Assembly: GCF_000194155.1 (NCBI RefSeq)
Contig: NZ_GL877878.1
Location: 2,244,189 to 2,308,188 of the forward strand
Length of the DNA: 64,000 nucleotides
Source: Saccharopolyspora spinosa NRRL 18395
GTDB taxonomy: Bacteria; Actinomycetota; Actinomycetes; Mycobacteriales; Pseudonocardiaceae
Reading direction: 5' to 3'
Shown: in pieces, positions 9,387 to 18,351 of the stretch
How positions within the stretch are numbered: the first letter of the stretch is position 1
Layout: each line of letters starts with the position of its first letter
Notes under the pieces: model-generated
Database searches by the model: none
The model's input: the letters and a program-made list of their open reading frames with translations, nothing else
Told to the model about the DNA's origin: nothing
Translations under genes and position numbers: made by a program

Positions 9387-9612
9387 GCTCCTCCTCCGGG
9401 TTGGCGCGGAGGCGGATTCGGGGGTGTCCGCGCCCTACCGTTGTCGCGCCCGCACGCACGCGTCCGGGCCCGGCAACGCGTACGGCAGGTTATAGGCACC
9501 GATCCATCGCCCGTTCGGGTGGGGTCACCCGACGGTGATGTCGACCATTGAAAATGGTTGCACCGACCCGACTCCGGTGAGTGACCACTTCGTGACGGCC
9601 CCGCAACGAGAT

Positions 9613-9631
9613 TTCAGCGGTTCCCGCTGAA
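9613..9631 (-). terminator. Small hairpin after polA
   Basis: An 8-bp perfect stem (TTCAGCGG / CCGCTGAA) with a 3-base loop lies about 12 bases beyond the polA stop on the minus strand. It is a plausible weak terminator; no T-run is evident. Confidence 0.45.
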
Positions 9632-9642
9632 TTCGGCGGACC

Positions 9643-12333
9643 TCAGTGCGCGGCGGTGTCCCAGGAGCGGCCGACGCCGACGGAGACCTCCAGCGGCACG
9701 TCCAGCTGGTAGGCCGAACCCATCTGCTCGCGCACCAGCTTCTCCACCTCGGCCCGCTCGTCGGCGGCGACCTCGATGATCAGTTCGTCGTGCACCTGCA
9801 GCAGCATCCGCGACCGCATGCCGTTGTCCCGCAACGCCCGGTGCACGCCCAGCATCGCGACCTTGATGATGTCGGCCGCGCTGCCCTGGATCGGCGCGTT
9901 GAGCGCCATCCGCTCCGCCATCTCCCGCCGCTGCCTGTTGTCACTGGTCAGGTCCGGCAGGTAGCGGCGGCGTCCCAGGATCGTCGAGGTGTAGCCGTCC
10001 TTGCGCGCCTGGTCCACGACCTCCCGCAGGTAGTCGCGGACGCGGCCGAAACGGGCGAAGTAGGCGTCCATCTGCGCCTTCGCGTCCTCGGCGGAGATCC
10101 GCAGCTGCTGCGCCAACCCGTAGGCCGACAGGCCGTAGGCCAGCCCGTAGGACATCGCCTTGACCCGGCGACGCAGCTCCTGGTCGACCTCGCCGATCGG
10201 CACCCCGAACGCCCGGGAGGCGACGTAGTTGTGCAGGTCCTCGCCGGTGCGGAAGGCCTCGATGAGCCCCTCGTCGCCGGAGAGGTGCGCCATGATGCGC
10301 ATCTCGATCTGGCTGTAGTCGGCGGTCATCAGCTCCGCGTAACCGTCGCCGACGACGAAGACCTCCCGGATCCGGCGGCCCTCCTCGGTGCGGATCGGGA
10401 TGTTCTGCAGGTTCGGGTCCGTCGAGGACAACCGGCCGGTCGCCGCGATGGTCTGGTTCAGCGTGGTGTGGATCCGCCCGTCGTCCGAAATGGACTTCAC
10501 CAGACCGTCCACAGTGGTCTTCAGTCGGGTCGCGTCGCGGTGCTCCAGCAGGTGCTGCAGGAACGGGTGCTCGGTCTTCTCGAACAGCGTCTGCAGCGCC
10601 TCGGCATCGGTGGTGTAACCGGTCTTGGTGCGCTTGGTCTTCGGCATGTCCAGCTCGTCGAAGAGCACCACCTGCAGCTGCTTCGGCGAGCCGAGGTTGA
10701 TCTCCTTGCCGATCACGCCGTAGGCGTCCTGCGCGGCCTGCTTGACCCGGGCCGCGAAGCGCGCACCCAGCTCGGCCAGCTGCTCCGAGTCGACCGCGAT
10801 GCCCGCGCCCTCCAGCTCGCTGAGCACCACCAGCAGCGGCAGCTCCAGATCGGTGAGCAGCCCGCGGCTGTCGATGCGGTCCAGCTCCACGTCCAGCGCG
10901 TCGGCGAGCTCGGCCACCGCACGCGCCTTCACCAGCTCGGTCGAGGCGGCCTTCTCCTTGGTCTCCGCCTCGTCCTCCAACAGCGACAGCTGCCCGTCGT
11001 CGTCGCCTTGCTCCGCGCGCAGCTCGCGCTGCAGGTAGCGGACCACGAGGTCCGGCAGCTCGAAGGACCGCTGCCCGGGCCGCACCAGGTAGGCCGCCAG
11101 TGCGGTGTCGCTGGTCAGGCCCGCCACCGTCCAGCCGCGGTCGCGGATGGCGTGCAACGGCCCCTTGACGTCATGCGCGGCCTTCGTCGTCGCAGGGTCC
11201 GCCAGCCAGGCCGCCAGCGCCTGCTCGTCCTCCGGGGTCAGGACCGTGACGTCCACGAACGCCCCGTTGCCGTCGGCGGTGGCCAGCGCGATACCGGCCA
11301 GGTCGCCGTGCCCCCGGGCCCACCGCCCGATGAAGGCCAGCCCCACCCGGTTGCCGTTGCGGGCGTGCTTGTCCAGCCACCCCGCCAGCTGACCGGGCTG
11401 CACGACGCCGCCGGAGATCTCGAATCCCTCCTCGACCTCCGGCTCGGCGCTGGACAGCGTCGCGAACAGCCGGTCGCGCAGCACCCGGAACTCCAGGTCG
11501 TCGAACAGCCGGTGCACCGCGTCGCGGTCCCAGGTCCGCACCGCCAGCTCGGCCGGCGCCGACTCCAACGGGATGTCGCGGACCAGCTCGGTCAACTGCC
11601 GGTTGAGCAGCACCGACGACAGGTGCTCGCGCAGGGACTCACCGGCCTTGCCCTTGACCTCGTCGACCCGGTCCACCAGATCGGCCAGCGAACCGAACTG
11701 CTGGATCCACTTGGTGACGGTCTTCTCTCCCACCCCCGGGATCTTCGGCAGGTTGTCCGACGGGTCGCCGCGCAGCGCGGCGAAGTCCGGGTACTGCTGC
11801 GGCGTCAGGCCGTACTTGTCCTCGACGGCCTGCGGCGTGAAGCGGGTGAGCTCCGAAACGCCCTTCGTCGGGTACAGCACCGTGACATCGTCGGTGACCA
11901 GCTGCAGCGCATCCCGGTCACCGGTGCAGATCGAGACCTTGAAGTCCGCCGCGGTGGCCTGCGTGGTCAGCGTCGCGATGACGTCGTCGGCCTCGTAGTT
12001 CTCCTTGCTCAGCACCGGGATGTTCAGCGCGCCGAGGACGTCCTGGATCAGGCTGACCTGGCCGCGGAACTCGTCCGGCGTGGCGCTGCGGTTGGCCTTG
12101 TACCCGGTGAAGGCCTCGCTGCGGAAGGTCTTGCGGGAGACGTCGAAAGCAACCGCGAGGTGCGTGGGCTGCTCGTCGCGGAGCAGGTTGATCAGCATCG
12201 AGGTGAAGCCGTAGACCGCGTTGGTGTGCTGGCCCGTGCCGGTCTGGAAGTTCTCCTTCGGCAGGGCGTAGAAGGCGCGGTAGGCCATCGAGTGGCCGTC
12301 GATGAGCAGCAGGCGTCGGTCCTCGGAATGCAT
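9643..12333 (-). CDS. polA: DNA polymerase I
   Basis: An 896-aa repair and replication polymerase. The N-terminal 5'-nuclease domain (about 1-300) starts LLLIDGHSMAYRAFYALP and contains GDRDALQLV and GDPSDNLPKIPGVGEKT. The middle 3'-5' exonuclease-like domain lacks the DxE proofreading motif (GLAFIGRWARG in its place), as in other actinobacterial Pol I, so it should not proofread. The polymerase domain has motif A (ADYSQIEMRIMAHLSGD), motif B (RRRVKAMSYGLAYG) and motif C (LQVHDELIIEV). The open frame runs 174 codons upstream, but ATG at 12333 gives MHSEDRRLLLIDG and normal length; GTG just before it is an alternative. It is divergent from the thioesterase. Confidence 0.97.
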   Translation of the reverse strand: MHSEDRRLLLIDGHSMAYRAFYALPKENFQTGTGQHTNAVYGFTSMLINLLRDEQPTHLAVAFDVSRKTFRSEAFTGYKANRSATPDEFRGQVSLIQDVLGALNIPVLSKENYEADDVIATLTTQATAADFKVSICTGDRDALQLVTDDVTVLYPTKGVSELTRFTPQAVEDKYGLTPQQYPDFAALRGDPSDNLPKIPGVGEKTVTKWIQQFGSLADLVDRVDEVKGKAGESLREHLSSVLLNRQLTELVRDIPLESAPAELAVRTWDRDAVHRLFDDLEFRVLRDRLFATLSSAEPEVEEGFEISGGVVQPGQLAGWLDKHARNGNRVGLAFIGRWARGHGDLAGIALATADGNGAFVDVTVLTPEDEQALAAWLADPATTKAAHDVKGPLHAIRDRGWTVAGLTSDTALAAYLVRPGQRSFELPDLVVRYLQRELRAEQGDDDGQLSLLEDEAETKEKAASTELVKARAVAELADALDVELDRIDSRGLLTDLELPLLVVLSELEGAGIAVDSEQLAELGARFAARVKQAAQDAYGVIGKEINLGSPKQLQVVLFDELDMPKTKRTKTGYTTDAEALQTLFEKTEHPFLQHLLEHRDATRLKTTVDGLVKSISDDGRIHTTLNQTIAATGRLSSTDPNLQNIPIRTEEGRRIREVFVVGDGYAELMTADYSQIEMRIMAHLSGDEGLIEAFRTGEDLHNYVASRAFGVPIGEVDQELRRRVKAMSYGLAYGLSAYGLAQQLRISAEDAKAQMDAYFARFGRVRDYLREVVDQARKDGYTSTILGRRRYLPDLTSDNRQRREMAERMALNAPIQGSAADIIKVAMLGVHRALRDNGMRSRMLLQVHDELIIEVAADERAEVEKLVREQMGSAYQLDVPLEVSVGVGRSWDTAAH

Positions 12334-12423
12334 CACGGCGGCGAGTCTAGGCTGAAGCTCCGACAGCTTGTACCCGAGGCGATGGGAGGGCCCGGCGTGA
12401 CTTCGCTCAACGGCGGTGAGGCG

Positions 12424-12846
12424 ATGACCAGCGACAACGATCGGTTGAGCTCGGTGATGAGCGACGCCGGTGAGCAGCTCACCGAGCGGATGGGCATCGA
12501 AATCGTCGAATGGGACCCCGATCGGGTGGTCGCCACGATGCCGGTCGCGGGCAACCGCCAGCCCTACGGTCTGCTGCACGGCGGCGCGAACGCGGTGCTG
12601 GCCGAGACGCTCGGCTCCATCGCCGCCGCCCTGCACGCGGGCGCGGAGAGGGTCGCGGTCGGGCTGGAGCTGACCTGCACCCACCACCGCGCGGCCACCG
12701 AGGGTGTGGTCACCGGCGTCGCGACGCCCGTGCACCGGGGCCACTCGACGGCCACCTTCGACATCGTGATCACGGACGAGAACGATCGGCGCACCTGCAC
12801 GGCGCGGCTGACCTGCGTCCTGCGCGACCAGCCCCCGGGGCAGTGA
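12424..12846 (+). CDS. PaaI-type hotdog thioesterase
   Basis: A 140-aa single hotdog domain. The helix motif PYGLLHGGANAVLAETLGS carries the HGG and the catalytic Glu typical of PaaI/YbdB acyl-CoA thioesterases, and VGLELTCTHHRAATEGVV follows. It would hydrolyse acyl-CoA or aryl-CoA thioesters in the cytosol. ATG at 12424 follows GGTGAGG and gives normal length; GTG at 12397 is possible. A thioesterase divergent from polA is common in actinomycetes, so this belongs to the core neighbourhood. Confidence 0.9.
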   Translation: MTSDNDRLSSVMSDAGEQLTERMGIEIVEWDPDRVVATMPVAGNRQPYGLLHGGANAVLAETLGSIAAALHAGAERVAVGLELTCTHHRAATEGVVTGVATPVHRGHSTATFDIVITDENDRRTCTARLTCVLRDQPPGQ

Positions 12847-12851
12847 CTCCG

Positions 12852-13305
12852 TCACCCACGGAAGCTGTCCAGCAACAGCCCTAACGCGGGCCCCGCCGGG
12901 CCCGGCGGCACCACCAGCGACGTGGTGATCTCGACGCCCGCCAGCGGACGGATCGCCACGGGCTGGGACGGTGGCAGGTCACCGGCGCGGTAGAACGCGG
13001 TCCACGATGCGGTGGGGTCGGTCGCGATGTCGGCGAGGTGCCCTGCAGGTGTGTGAACGGCGGCCCGACCGGCGGTTCGACTCGCGTCGCGCAGCACCGT
13101 GGTGATCAGGTCGCGGAACGGCGGGTTGGCGTCGCAGGGTGCGAGGCGCAGCGGCAACTCGGCGAGCTGCGCCGGGCGCAGGACGTCCTCGTCTGCCAAC
13201 GGGTGCCACGCGGTAACCACCGCGCATACCGGGTCCGTCCAGAACGGGAGGAGTCCCAGCCCGGCGGCCGACGACATGGCCCGCACGACGGCGGCATCCA
13301 GTTCC
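12852..13305 (-). pseudogene. LysR-type regulator, C-terminal fragment
   Basis: About 150 codons recognisable as the C-terminal part of a LysR substrate-binding domain: ELDAAVVRAMSSAAGLGLLPF, VVTAWHPLADEDVLRPAQLAELPLRLAP, and a final VVPPGPAGPALGLLLDSF. The HTH and the first part of the effector domain are missing. Homology stops at about 13305, exactly where a truncated cupin gene begins on the opposite strand. A GTG at 13286 could still start a short protein, but it would be an orphan fragment. Confidence 0.6.
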
Positions 13306-13728
13306 GCTGCTGGCCAACAGCAACGCGACCGGAGGCATCACCGGCACCAACCTGATCAGCATGCCGACGGGCGAAGACACTCCCACCCGCACATCCACGA
13401 GAAGTCCGCCGAGGTGTTCTGCTTCTTGGAAGGCGCAATGGAGATCCTGCTGGACGACCGCATCGAAACCGCCAGCAAGGGCGGTCTCGTGGTGGTGCCG
13501 CCCGGCATGCCGCATGCGTTCGCAGCGACCGAGAACTCCGCCGCAGAGATCGTCAGCTACATCACGCCCGGCGTCGAACGGTTCGAGTTCTTCCGCCTGC
13601 TGCGGCGAATCACTCGCGGGGAGGAACCGGAGTCGGCACTGGAGGCGATCCAGGACCGGTACGACGTGCACTTTCACCGATGTGGGACGCCGCCGGTCAT
13701 CGTTGAGCTTGCCGGCGTCGGCCGCTGA
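13306..13728 (+). pseudogene. Cupin-domain protein, truncated and frameshifted
   Basis: The cupin barrel is clear: HSHPHIHEKSAEVFCFLEGAMEILL and GGLVVVPPGMPHAFAA, followed by a helix-rich tail. The strand before it (LLANSNATGGITGTNLISMPTGED) is in a different frame, so a one-base shift lies near 13375-13395, and residues further upstream are absent. With the LysR fragment on the other strand it looks like a divergent regulator/target pair whose intergenic region and both 5' ends were deleted. Confidence 0.6.
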
Positions 13729-13754
13729 CCTGCAGCCGACGCCGGGCGGCCGAA

Positions 13755-14366
13755 CTAGGAGAGGTTCTCCAGCACCGCCTGGGCAACCGCTTTCATCGTG
13801 GTGCGGCGGTCCATCGCGGTCCGCTGCAGCCAGCGGAACGACTCAGGCTCGGAGAGGTTGTGCTTGTTCATCAGCAAGCCCTTGGCCCGCTCGATGGTCT
13901 TGCGCGCTTCCAGACGCTCGGTCAGGTCGGCGACCTCCGACTCCAGCGCCTGCACCTCGGCGAACCGGGACACCGCCAGTTCGATGGCCGGCACCAGGTC
14001 GCGCTTTGCGAACGGCTTCACCAGGTAGGCCATCGCGCCCGCGTCCCGCGCCCGCTCGACGAGGTCGCGCTGGCTGAAAGCCGTCAGGATCACGACCGGC
14101 GCGATCCGCTCGCCGGCGATGTTGGAGGCGGCCTCGATGCCGTCCATCTTCGGCATCTTGACGTCCAGGATCACCAGGTCCGGACGCAGCTCCTCGGCGA
14201 GCCGGACGGCCTCCTGGCCGTCCCCAGCCTCACCGACGACCTGGTAACCCTCCTCGCGGAGCATCTCCACCAGGTCAAGCCTGATCAACGCCTCGTCCTC
14301 GGCCACGAGTACGCGACGTTCGACGGGCTTGGCCTCGCGTGTGTCCTCGGCAGCCGGCGTCGTCAC
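13755..14366 (-). CDS. pdtaR: ANTAR-domain response regulator, PdtaR-like
   Basis: A 203-aa transcription antiterminator. The receiver domain (about 18-130) has the acidic pair (AEDEALIRLD), the phospho-acceptor Asp in LVILDVKMPKMDG, the Thr/Ser switch (VVILTAFSQRD) and the Lys in YLVKPFAKRD. The C-terminal ANTAR domain (about 140-200) has RKTIERAKGLLMNKHNLSEPESFRWLQRTAM and binds tandem hexaloop RNA. It matches mycobacterial Rv1626/PdtaR in size and context near polA and rpsA. The start is GTG behind GGAGG. The cognate kinase (PdtaS type) is not in this window. Confidence 0.92.
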   Translation of the reverse strand: MTTPAAEDTREAKPVERRVLVAEDEALIRLDLVEMLREEGYQVVGEAGDGQEAVRLAEELRPDLVILDVKMPKMDGIEAASNIAGERIAPVVILTAFSQRDLVERARDAGAMAYLVKPFAKRDLVPAIELAVSRFAEVQALESEVADLTERLEARKTIERAKGLLMNKHNLSEPESFRWLQRTAMDRRTTMKAVAQAVLENLS

Positions 14367-14482
14367 CGGGATCCTCCAAAACTCGGGTCCGCCGATGCGG
14401 TCTGCATCGGAAACCGCAGCTTACCGGCTACGACTTCACACCGAGGTAAACACGGGACGTGACCATTGCGACATCGGATCGA

Positions 14483-15874
14483 TCAAGCCTTAGCCACCCG
14501 CCGCCGCACGAACAGCACGTAGATCAGCAGGATCCCAACGAGGCTGACCAAACTCAGCGTGAGCTGCGAACGAACCTCCTCGATGGCGCCCATAGTGACC
14601 ACCACCACGACGATCACGACCAGCGTGGCCCAGGTCAAGTAGGGGAAAAGCCACATCTTCAACTTCAGCCGCTCCGGCGCCTCCTGCTCCAACCGCCGGC
14701 GCATCCGGAGCTGCGAGAGCGCGATCATCCCGTAGATGAACAGCGCGACCGCCCCGGCGGAGTTGATGATGAAGTAGAAGATCGTGTCCGGCGAGACGTA
14801 ACTCGCCGCAACAGCGACGTAACCGACCAGTGTGGACAGCAGGATCGCCTTCCACGGCACGCCACGGCGGTTGATGTCACGCACCCAGCTCGGCGCGAAA
14901 CCCCGCCGCTGCAAGGCGAAGAGCATCCGGGAGGCGGTGTAGAGCCCGGAGTTGAGCACCGAGATCACGGCGGTGAACACGACCACGTTCACCACGACCT
15001 CCGCGGCGGGCAACCCGAACCGCGTGAAGGCCGCGGCGTACAAGCTGCCTTCGGTGGGGATCTCCTGCCACGGCGTGATCATGACCAGCAGGGTCACCGA
15101 ACCGACATAGAACAGCAGCACCCGCCACACGACCGCCTTGGTCGCCTTGGCCACCGCCCGCTCCGGCTCGTCCGACTCCGCGGACACGATGGTCACGATC
15201 TCCGTACCAAAGTAGGAGAAGATCACGATGACCACGCCGTGCAGCACGGCGAAGCCGCCGTTGGCGACGAACCCATCGAGCGCGATGTTGCCGACCGAGA
15301 ACTCGGCGCCCGGCCAGAGCCCGAGCACGAAAACCGTCCCGCACACCAGGAAGATCACGATCGTGATGACCTTGATGGACGCCAGCCAGAACTCGGTCTC
15401 GCCGAACGATCGCACTGAAACGAGGTTCGTGGCGGTGAGCAACAACATCAGCACCAGCGAGATGACCCACTGCGGCACGGCGGGCACCAGCGGGTTGACC
15501 AACTCGGCGCCGACGACAGCCTCGAAAGCGACCACGCCAACCCAGTAGTACCAGTACAACCAGCCGATGGTGAACCCCGCCCAGTTGCCCAACGAGGTCC
15601 GCGCGTACTCCATGAACGAACCGAGCGTCGGCGCCGCGGTCGCCATCTCGCCGAGCATCCGCATCACGAGCACGACGATCAACCCGCCGACGGCGTACGA
15701 CAGCACGGCCGCCGGCCCGACGGTGGAGATCACCGCCCCGCTACCGATGAACAGGCTGGCGCCGATGATGCCGCCGAGCGCGATCATCTGGAGGTGGCGG
15801 TTCTTCAGGCTTCGCCGCAGCCCGGCGTCGTCGGCACCGCCCGCAGCGGACTCGACCTTCGTTTCGTCGACCAT
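14483..15874 (-). CDS. Amino-acid permease (APC superfamily)
   Basis: A 463-aa inner-membrane proton-coupled transporter with about 12 helices. The N-terminal family signature is present: LKNRHLQMIALGGIIGASLFIGSG on helix 1. Helix 3 has MRMLGEMATAAPTLGSFMEYAR, a hallmark of the AAT subfamily (GabP, AnsP, CycA, LysP). TM6 contains FSYFGTEIVTIVSAESDEPERAV. The substrate is not determinable. ATG at 15874 follows GAGGGG at good spacing; a GTG lies one codon upstream. It is transcribed alone, away from the tRNA. Confidence 0.9.
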   Translation of the reverse strand: MVDETKVESAAGGADDAGLRRSLKNRHLQMIALGGIIGASLFIGSGAVISTVGPAAVLSYAVGGLIVVLVMRMLGEMATAAPTLGSFMEYARTSLGNWAGFTIGWLYWYYWVGVVAFEAVVGAELVNPLVPAVPQWVISLVLMLLLTATNLVSVRSFGETEFWLASIKVITIVIFLVCGTVFVLGLWPGAEFSVGNIALDGFVANGGFAVLHGVVIVIFSYFGTEIVTIVSAESDEPERAVAKATKAVVWRVLLFYVGSVTLLVMITPWQEIPTEGSLYAAAFTRFGLPAAEVVVNVVVFTAVISVLNSGLYTASRMLFALQRRGFAPSWVRDINRRGVPWKAILLSTLVGYVAVAASYVSPDTIFYFIINSAGAVALFIYGMIALSQLRMRRRLEQEAPERLKLKMWLFPYLTWATLVVIVVVVVTMGAIEEVRSQLTLSLVSLVGILLIYVLFVRRRVAKA

Positions 15875-16031
15875 CACGACCCCTCGTGTTCGATCAGGCA
15901 CCCAGAGTGGTGAACCTAACGCGCGAAGATCACCGCCACCAAGGTCCCGAACCGGGACAAACCACGCGATGAAGCGACGCGCACCCCTGACGGAAGCGGT
16001 TGATCACCAGTCGCGTATGCTGACCGGGCAA

Positions 16032-16108
16032 GCCCCCGTAGCCCAATCGGCAGAGGCAGCGGACTCAAAATCCGTCCAGTGTGCGTTCGAGTCGCACCGG
16101 GGGCACCA
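16032..16108 (+). tRNA. tRNA with CAA anticodon (Leu-type), short variable loop
   Basis: A full cloverleaf can be folded. The acceptor is GCCCCCG / CGGGGGC (7 bp). The D arm has a 3-bp stem and GGCAGA, as in leucine tRNAs. The anticodon stem is GCGGA / TCCGT with loop CTCAAAA, giving anticodon CAA. The T arm is GTGCG-TTCGAGT-CGCAC, the discriminator is A, and CCA is encoded. The variable region is only five bases (CCAGT), whereas bacterial tRNA-Leu normally has a long variable arm. The anticodon predicts Leu(UUG), but the charging identity is uncertain. Its 3' half is repeated at 16999-17035. Confidence 0.9.
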
Positions 16109-16317
16109 GCAGCAATCACACCACTCCCCGGCTCCGGTGACCTGCAAATCCGGGTCGAAGTGCCGCTGGCCACCGGGCAAAGCGGGGTGCGGCCCGGTGA
16201 GCCCGCCATAGACGCAGCTTCCACATCGCGACGCACCGTCGATCGATCACTGCATTTTCATCTTTCAGCACGGACGAAAGGATCGCGATCCTCTGGCCGC
16301 TCGTAACGGATACCTCC
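16109..16317. other. Gene-free stretch after the tRNA
   Basis: About 200 bases following the tRNA, part of the 0.95-kb segment bounded by the tRNA and its imperfect 3' copy. Short frames exist on both strands, but none has a convincing start, Shine-Dalgarno site or recognisable product. Confidence 0.4.
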
Positions 16318-16728
16318 CTATTCCAGCCTCGACTTAGCAAACTCGATCACAGGGATCAGCAAGTACGGAATGAAGAGAACGGAGGTCGATAGCGGACCCG
16401 GAGACAGATTCTGGACGGCCCAAATGAATATGCCTCCAGATGCGAGCGTGGCCGACATCCACGAGGGAGAATTCTCGTACGAGGCCATGATCCGATCGAT
16501 TCTTCTGTACCTGCGTTGCCAGCGACCCGAGTTTCGCGCAAGTCGTCGCCGCCGCGCCGCTGGCGCTATTCTTTCAATGTATCGGTGATAGCTGGCGGTT
16601 CCATAATTGCAGATGACCATGTGGCGTGCATAAACCCGACGCTCCCGCATGGATTCCACACTCAAGCCGTAACCGAAGTGACCAAATGAATTTCGAGCAG
16701 ATCTGATTAGGCGCATAAAGAAGACCAT
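16318..16728 (-). CDS. Hypothetical small membrane protein
   Basis: A possible 136-aa protein. Composition is less GC-rich than neighbours, with many basic residues in the middle (AARRRRLARNSGRWQRRYRR). Two hydrophobic segments lie at the C-terminus (LASGGIFIWAVQNL and TSVLFIPYLLIPVIEFA), which would make it membrane-bound with a basic cytoplasmic part. The start may be further in (MVICNYGTAS). I do not recognise a family. It lies inside the segment flanked by the tRNA and its partial copy, so it may be cargo of a decayed integrative element. Confidence 0.4.
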   Translation of the reverse strand: MVFFMRLIRSARNSFGHFGYGLSVESMRERRVYARHMVICNYGTASYHRYIERIAPAARRRRLARNSGRWQRRYRRIDRIMASYENSPSWMSATLASGGIFIWAVQNLSPGPLSTSVLFIPYLLIPVIEFAKSRLE

Positions 16729-16998
16729 GAGCGTTATTCACGTGAGTTACCAGCCACAAGCCCCGTAGTAGACTGGTAACGCAACGGCTCCACCTGTAAG
16801 TCGTGTTCTGTGAGAAGAAAACGATCTTACTCGATTGGGGCCGTTGCCCTATTTTTAGGTGATCAAGTCGCTAGAATAGCGCTCCATGATCATTCAAAAC
16901 AAAAGGCAGCCCGACAGATGATCAAGAAGCTAAGCCGTGTCGGCGAATGGGGACGCGGATCAGCGAGCTGTCGGCGAGCATCGTTGCCGCCAGGTAGC

Positions 16999-17035
16999 CG
17001 ACTCAAAGTCCGTATAGTGTGCGTTCGACGTCGCG
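16999..17035 (+). repeat. Imperfect copy of the tRNA 3' half (att-like)
   Basis: About 35 bases align with the tRNA from the anticodon loop to the T arm. GACTCAAA, TCCGT and AGTGTGCGTTCGA are shared exactly, with three substitutions and one inserted base between and after them. The acceptor strand and CCA are not preserved. It is in direct orientation about 0.95 kb from the tRNA, as expected for the distal attachment site of an element integrated at the tRNA 3' end, now decayed. Confidence 0.7.
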
Positions 17036-17576
17036 CAGGAAAGCAGGATTGACCTGCCGAAATAGCTCGATCTTCGGATCAAGGGTTGATCCGGCGGCAT
17101 GGCTCAGGCACCGCTACGCGGCAGCGGTGGCATCGCACGTCCAGATCTCCCAATCCGCCGTCGGCAGCACCGCCGGACCGAACTCGGCATGCAACGCGGC
17201 GAGCACGACTGGTCTGGATGGACCCGCTGATCCGCCGCCGCAAGAAAGCCTTCTTCGACCGCCAACCGATGCCTCGAATCTCCGTCGTCGGCTAACGACT
17301 CGCCGAACTCCTCCAGGCACCCGATAGCCAGCGCACAGAACAACCACCGCTGCGGAACCTGTTGCCTCATCTACCCGGCCGATCACCGGCACGACCCGCA
17401 AAGACGTGGATGTTCGCTACGTCAACGGCCCGGTGCACGCTCGGATCATAGTTCTCGACGTGGACATCCCGACGTCCCTGGACATACAGGGAGCCCGGCC
17501 TACCCCGGGCTGCTAAAGACGGTCACTGAGAATGAGACAGTGATGAATACGACCTCCGGTAGGTGCCAGTGGCTGA
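17036..17576. other. Gene-free stretch with one hairpin
   Basis: No frame here shows a recognisable product. A perfect 7-bp stem (AGCCCGG / CCGGGCT) at 17492-17511 could be a terminator. I regard this as debris between the decayed att site and the transposase fragments. Confidence 0.4.
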
Positions 17577-18130
17577 TCAGCTGGCCGCGCCAGTAGAGCT
17601 TGACCGTCGTGCCGTCGGCGTGAGCCAGAATTCGTTACCGACAATGTCACCCGGCGCTGGGTAGAGCGCCCTGGCGACCTCGACATGCCGATTCGGAGCC
17701 ACCTTCGGCCGGGTGCAGGCCGGGATCACGAACGCCTCGGCCGGCGGCGGCAGCACAAGGGTTGTTCCTCGGCGTCGAAAACCTCGGCCGGGCGGGACGT
17801 CGTCTCCCGCAGAGAAATTCGACCGCGCATATTGGACACGACGTTCAAACCCTGGGCTTGCCGCGGGGATGCCGAACCCGCGCCGGATCCACCGCGAACC
17901 CGCGGGCCTGGGCGTACTCGCGGAACGCGTCATTCAGCCGAGGATCGGTCGCGTCGGCGTGATCCACGATCGCTTTCATGTTGTCCGGCACCACAATCGC
18001 GAACACACCACCGAAGAACACACACGCGGCCTCGAACCCGGCCACCACCTCATCAAGCGTCTGCCGCAACGTCGGATAGACGAACATGTGCCGCCAGTAC
18101 GCTGCGGTGAAGATCAACCCCTGCGCGGAC
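17577..18130 (-). pseudogene. IS21-family transposase (IstA type), fragment
   Basis: Minus-strand frames encode the integrase-like core of IstA: LIFTAAYWRHMFVYPTLRQTLDEV, VFFGGVFAIVVPDNMKAIVDHA and DAFREYAQARGF. After a frame change come YARSNFSAGDD and the C-terminal domain (RHVEVARALYPAPGDIVG). The N-terminal HTH is missing and at least one frameshift is present. No IstB gene follows. It is joined upstream to an IS110 fragment. Confidence 0.7.
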
Positions 18131-18134
18131 CCGC

Positions 18135-18345
18135 CGTCGCCCGCTCGCGGGGTCCGGGACCAACCCAAGCCGCCCACACCACCTCGCCTGCCTTCTTGCG
18201 GGCGCGGGCGATCAACGCCTCGATCGCGGCCTGGCTGTTGGTGAACTTCTGGTCGAACACGATCTTGCCGGTCCGTCCGCCACACACACGTGGTGGCTGT
18301 GCTTGCCGACATCGATCCCTGCCCAGACGATCTTGCGGACCTTCT
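18135..18345 (-). pseudogene. IS110-family transposase, N-terminal fragment
   Basis: On the minus strand the reading KIVWAGIDVGKHSHHVCVAD is followed, after a one-base shift, by KIVFDQKFTNSQAAIEALIA and then RARKKAGEVVWA. This is the beginning of the DEDD domain of IS110 transposases, with the first catalytic Asp in GIDVGK. It breaks off where IS21 sequence starts, so two insertion sequences have recombined or inserted into each other. Confidence 0.65.
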
Positions 18346-18351
18346 CCGGGC

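Noticed and set aside
9646-12846. Very long plus-strand open frame (over 1000 codons) opposite polA
   Set aside because: It is the antisense shadow of polA caused by high GC; it has no family resemblance except its last 140 codons, which are the real thioesterase gene.
16755-16815. tRNA-like string (GCCCCGTAGTAGACTGGTAACGC and so on)
   Set aside because: The D-arm-like part is suggestive, but no matching anticodon stem, T arm or acceptor strand could be folded.
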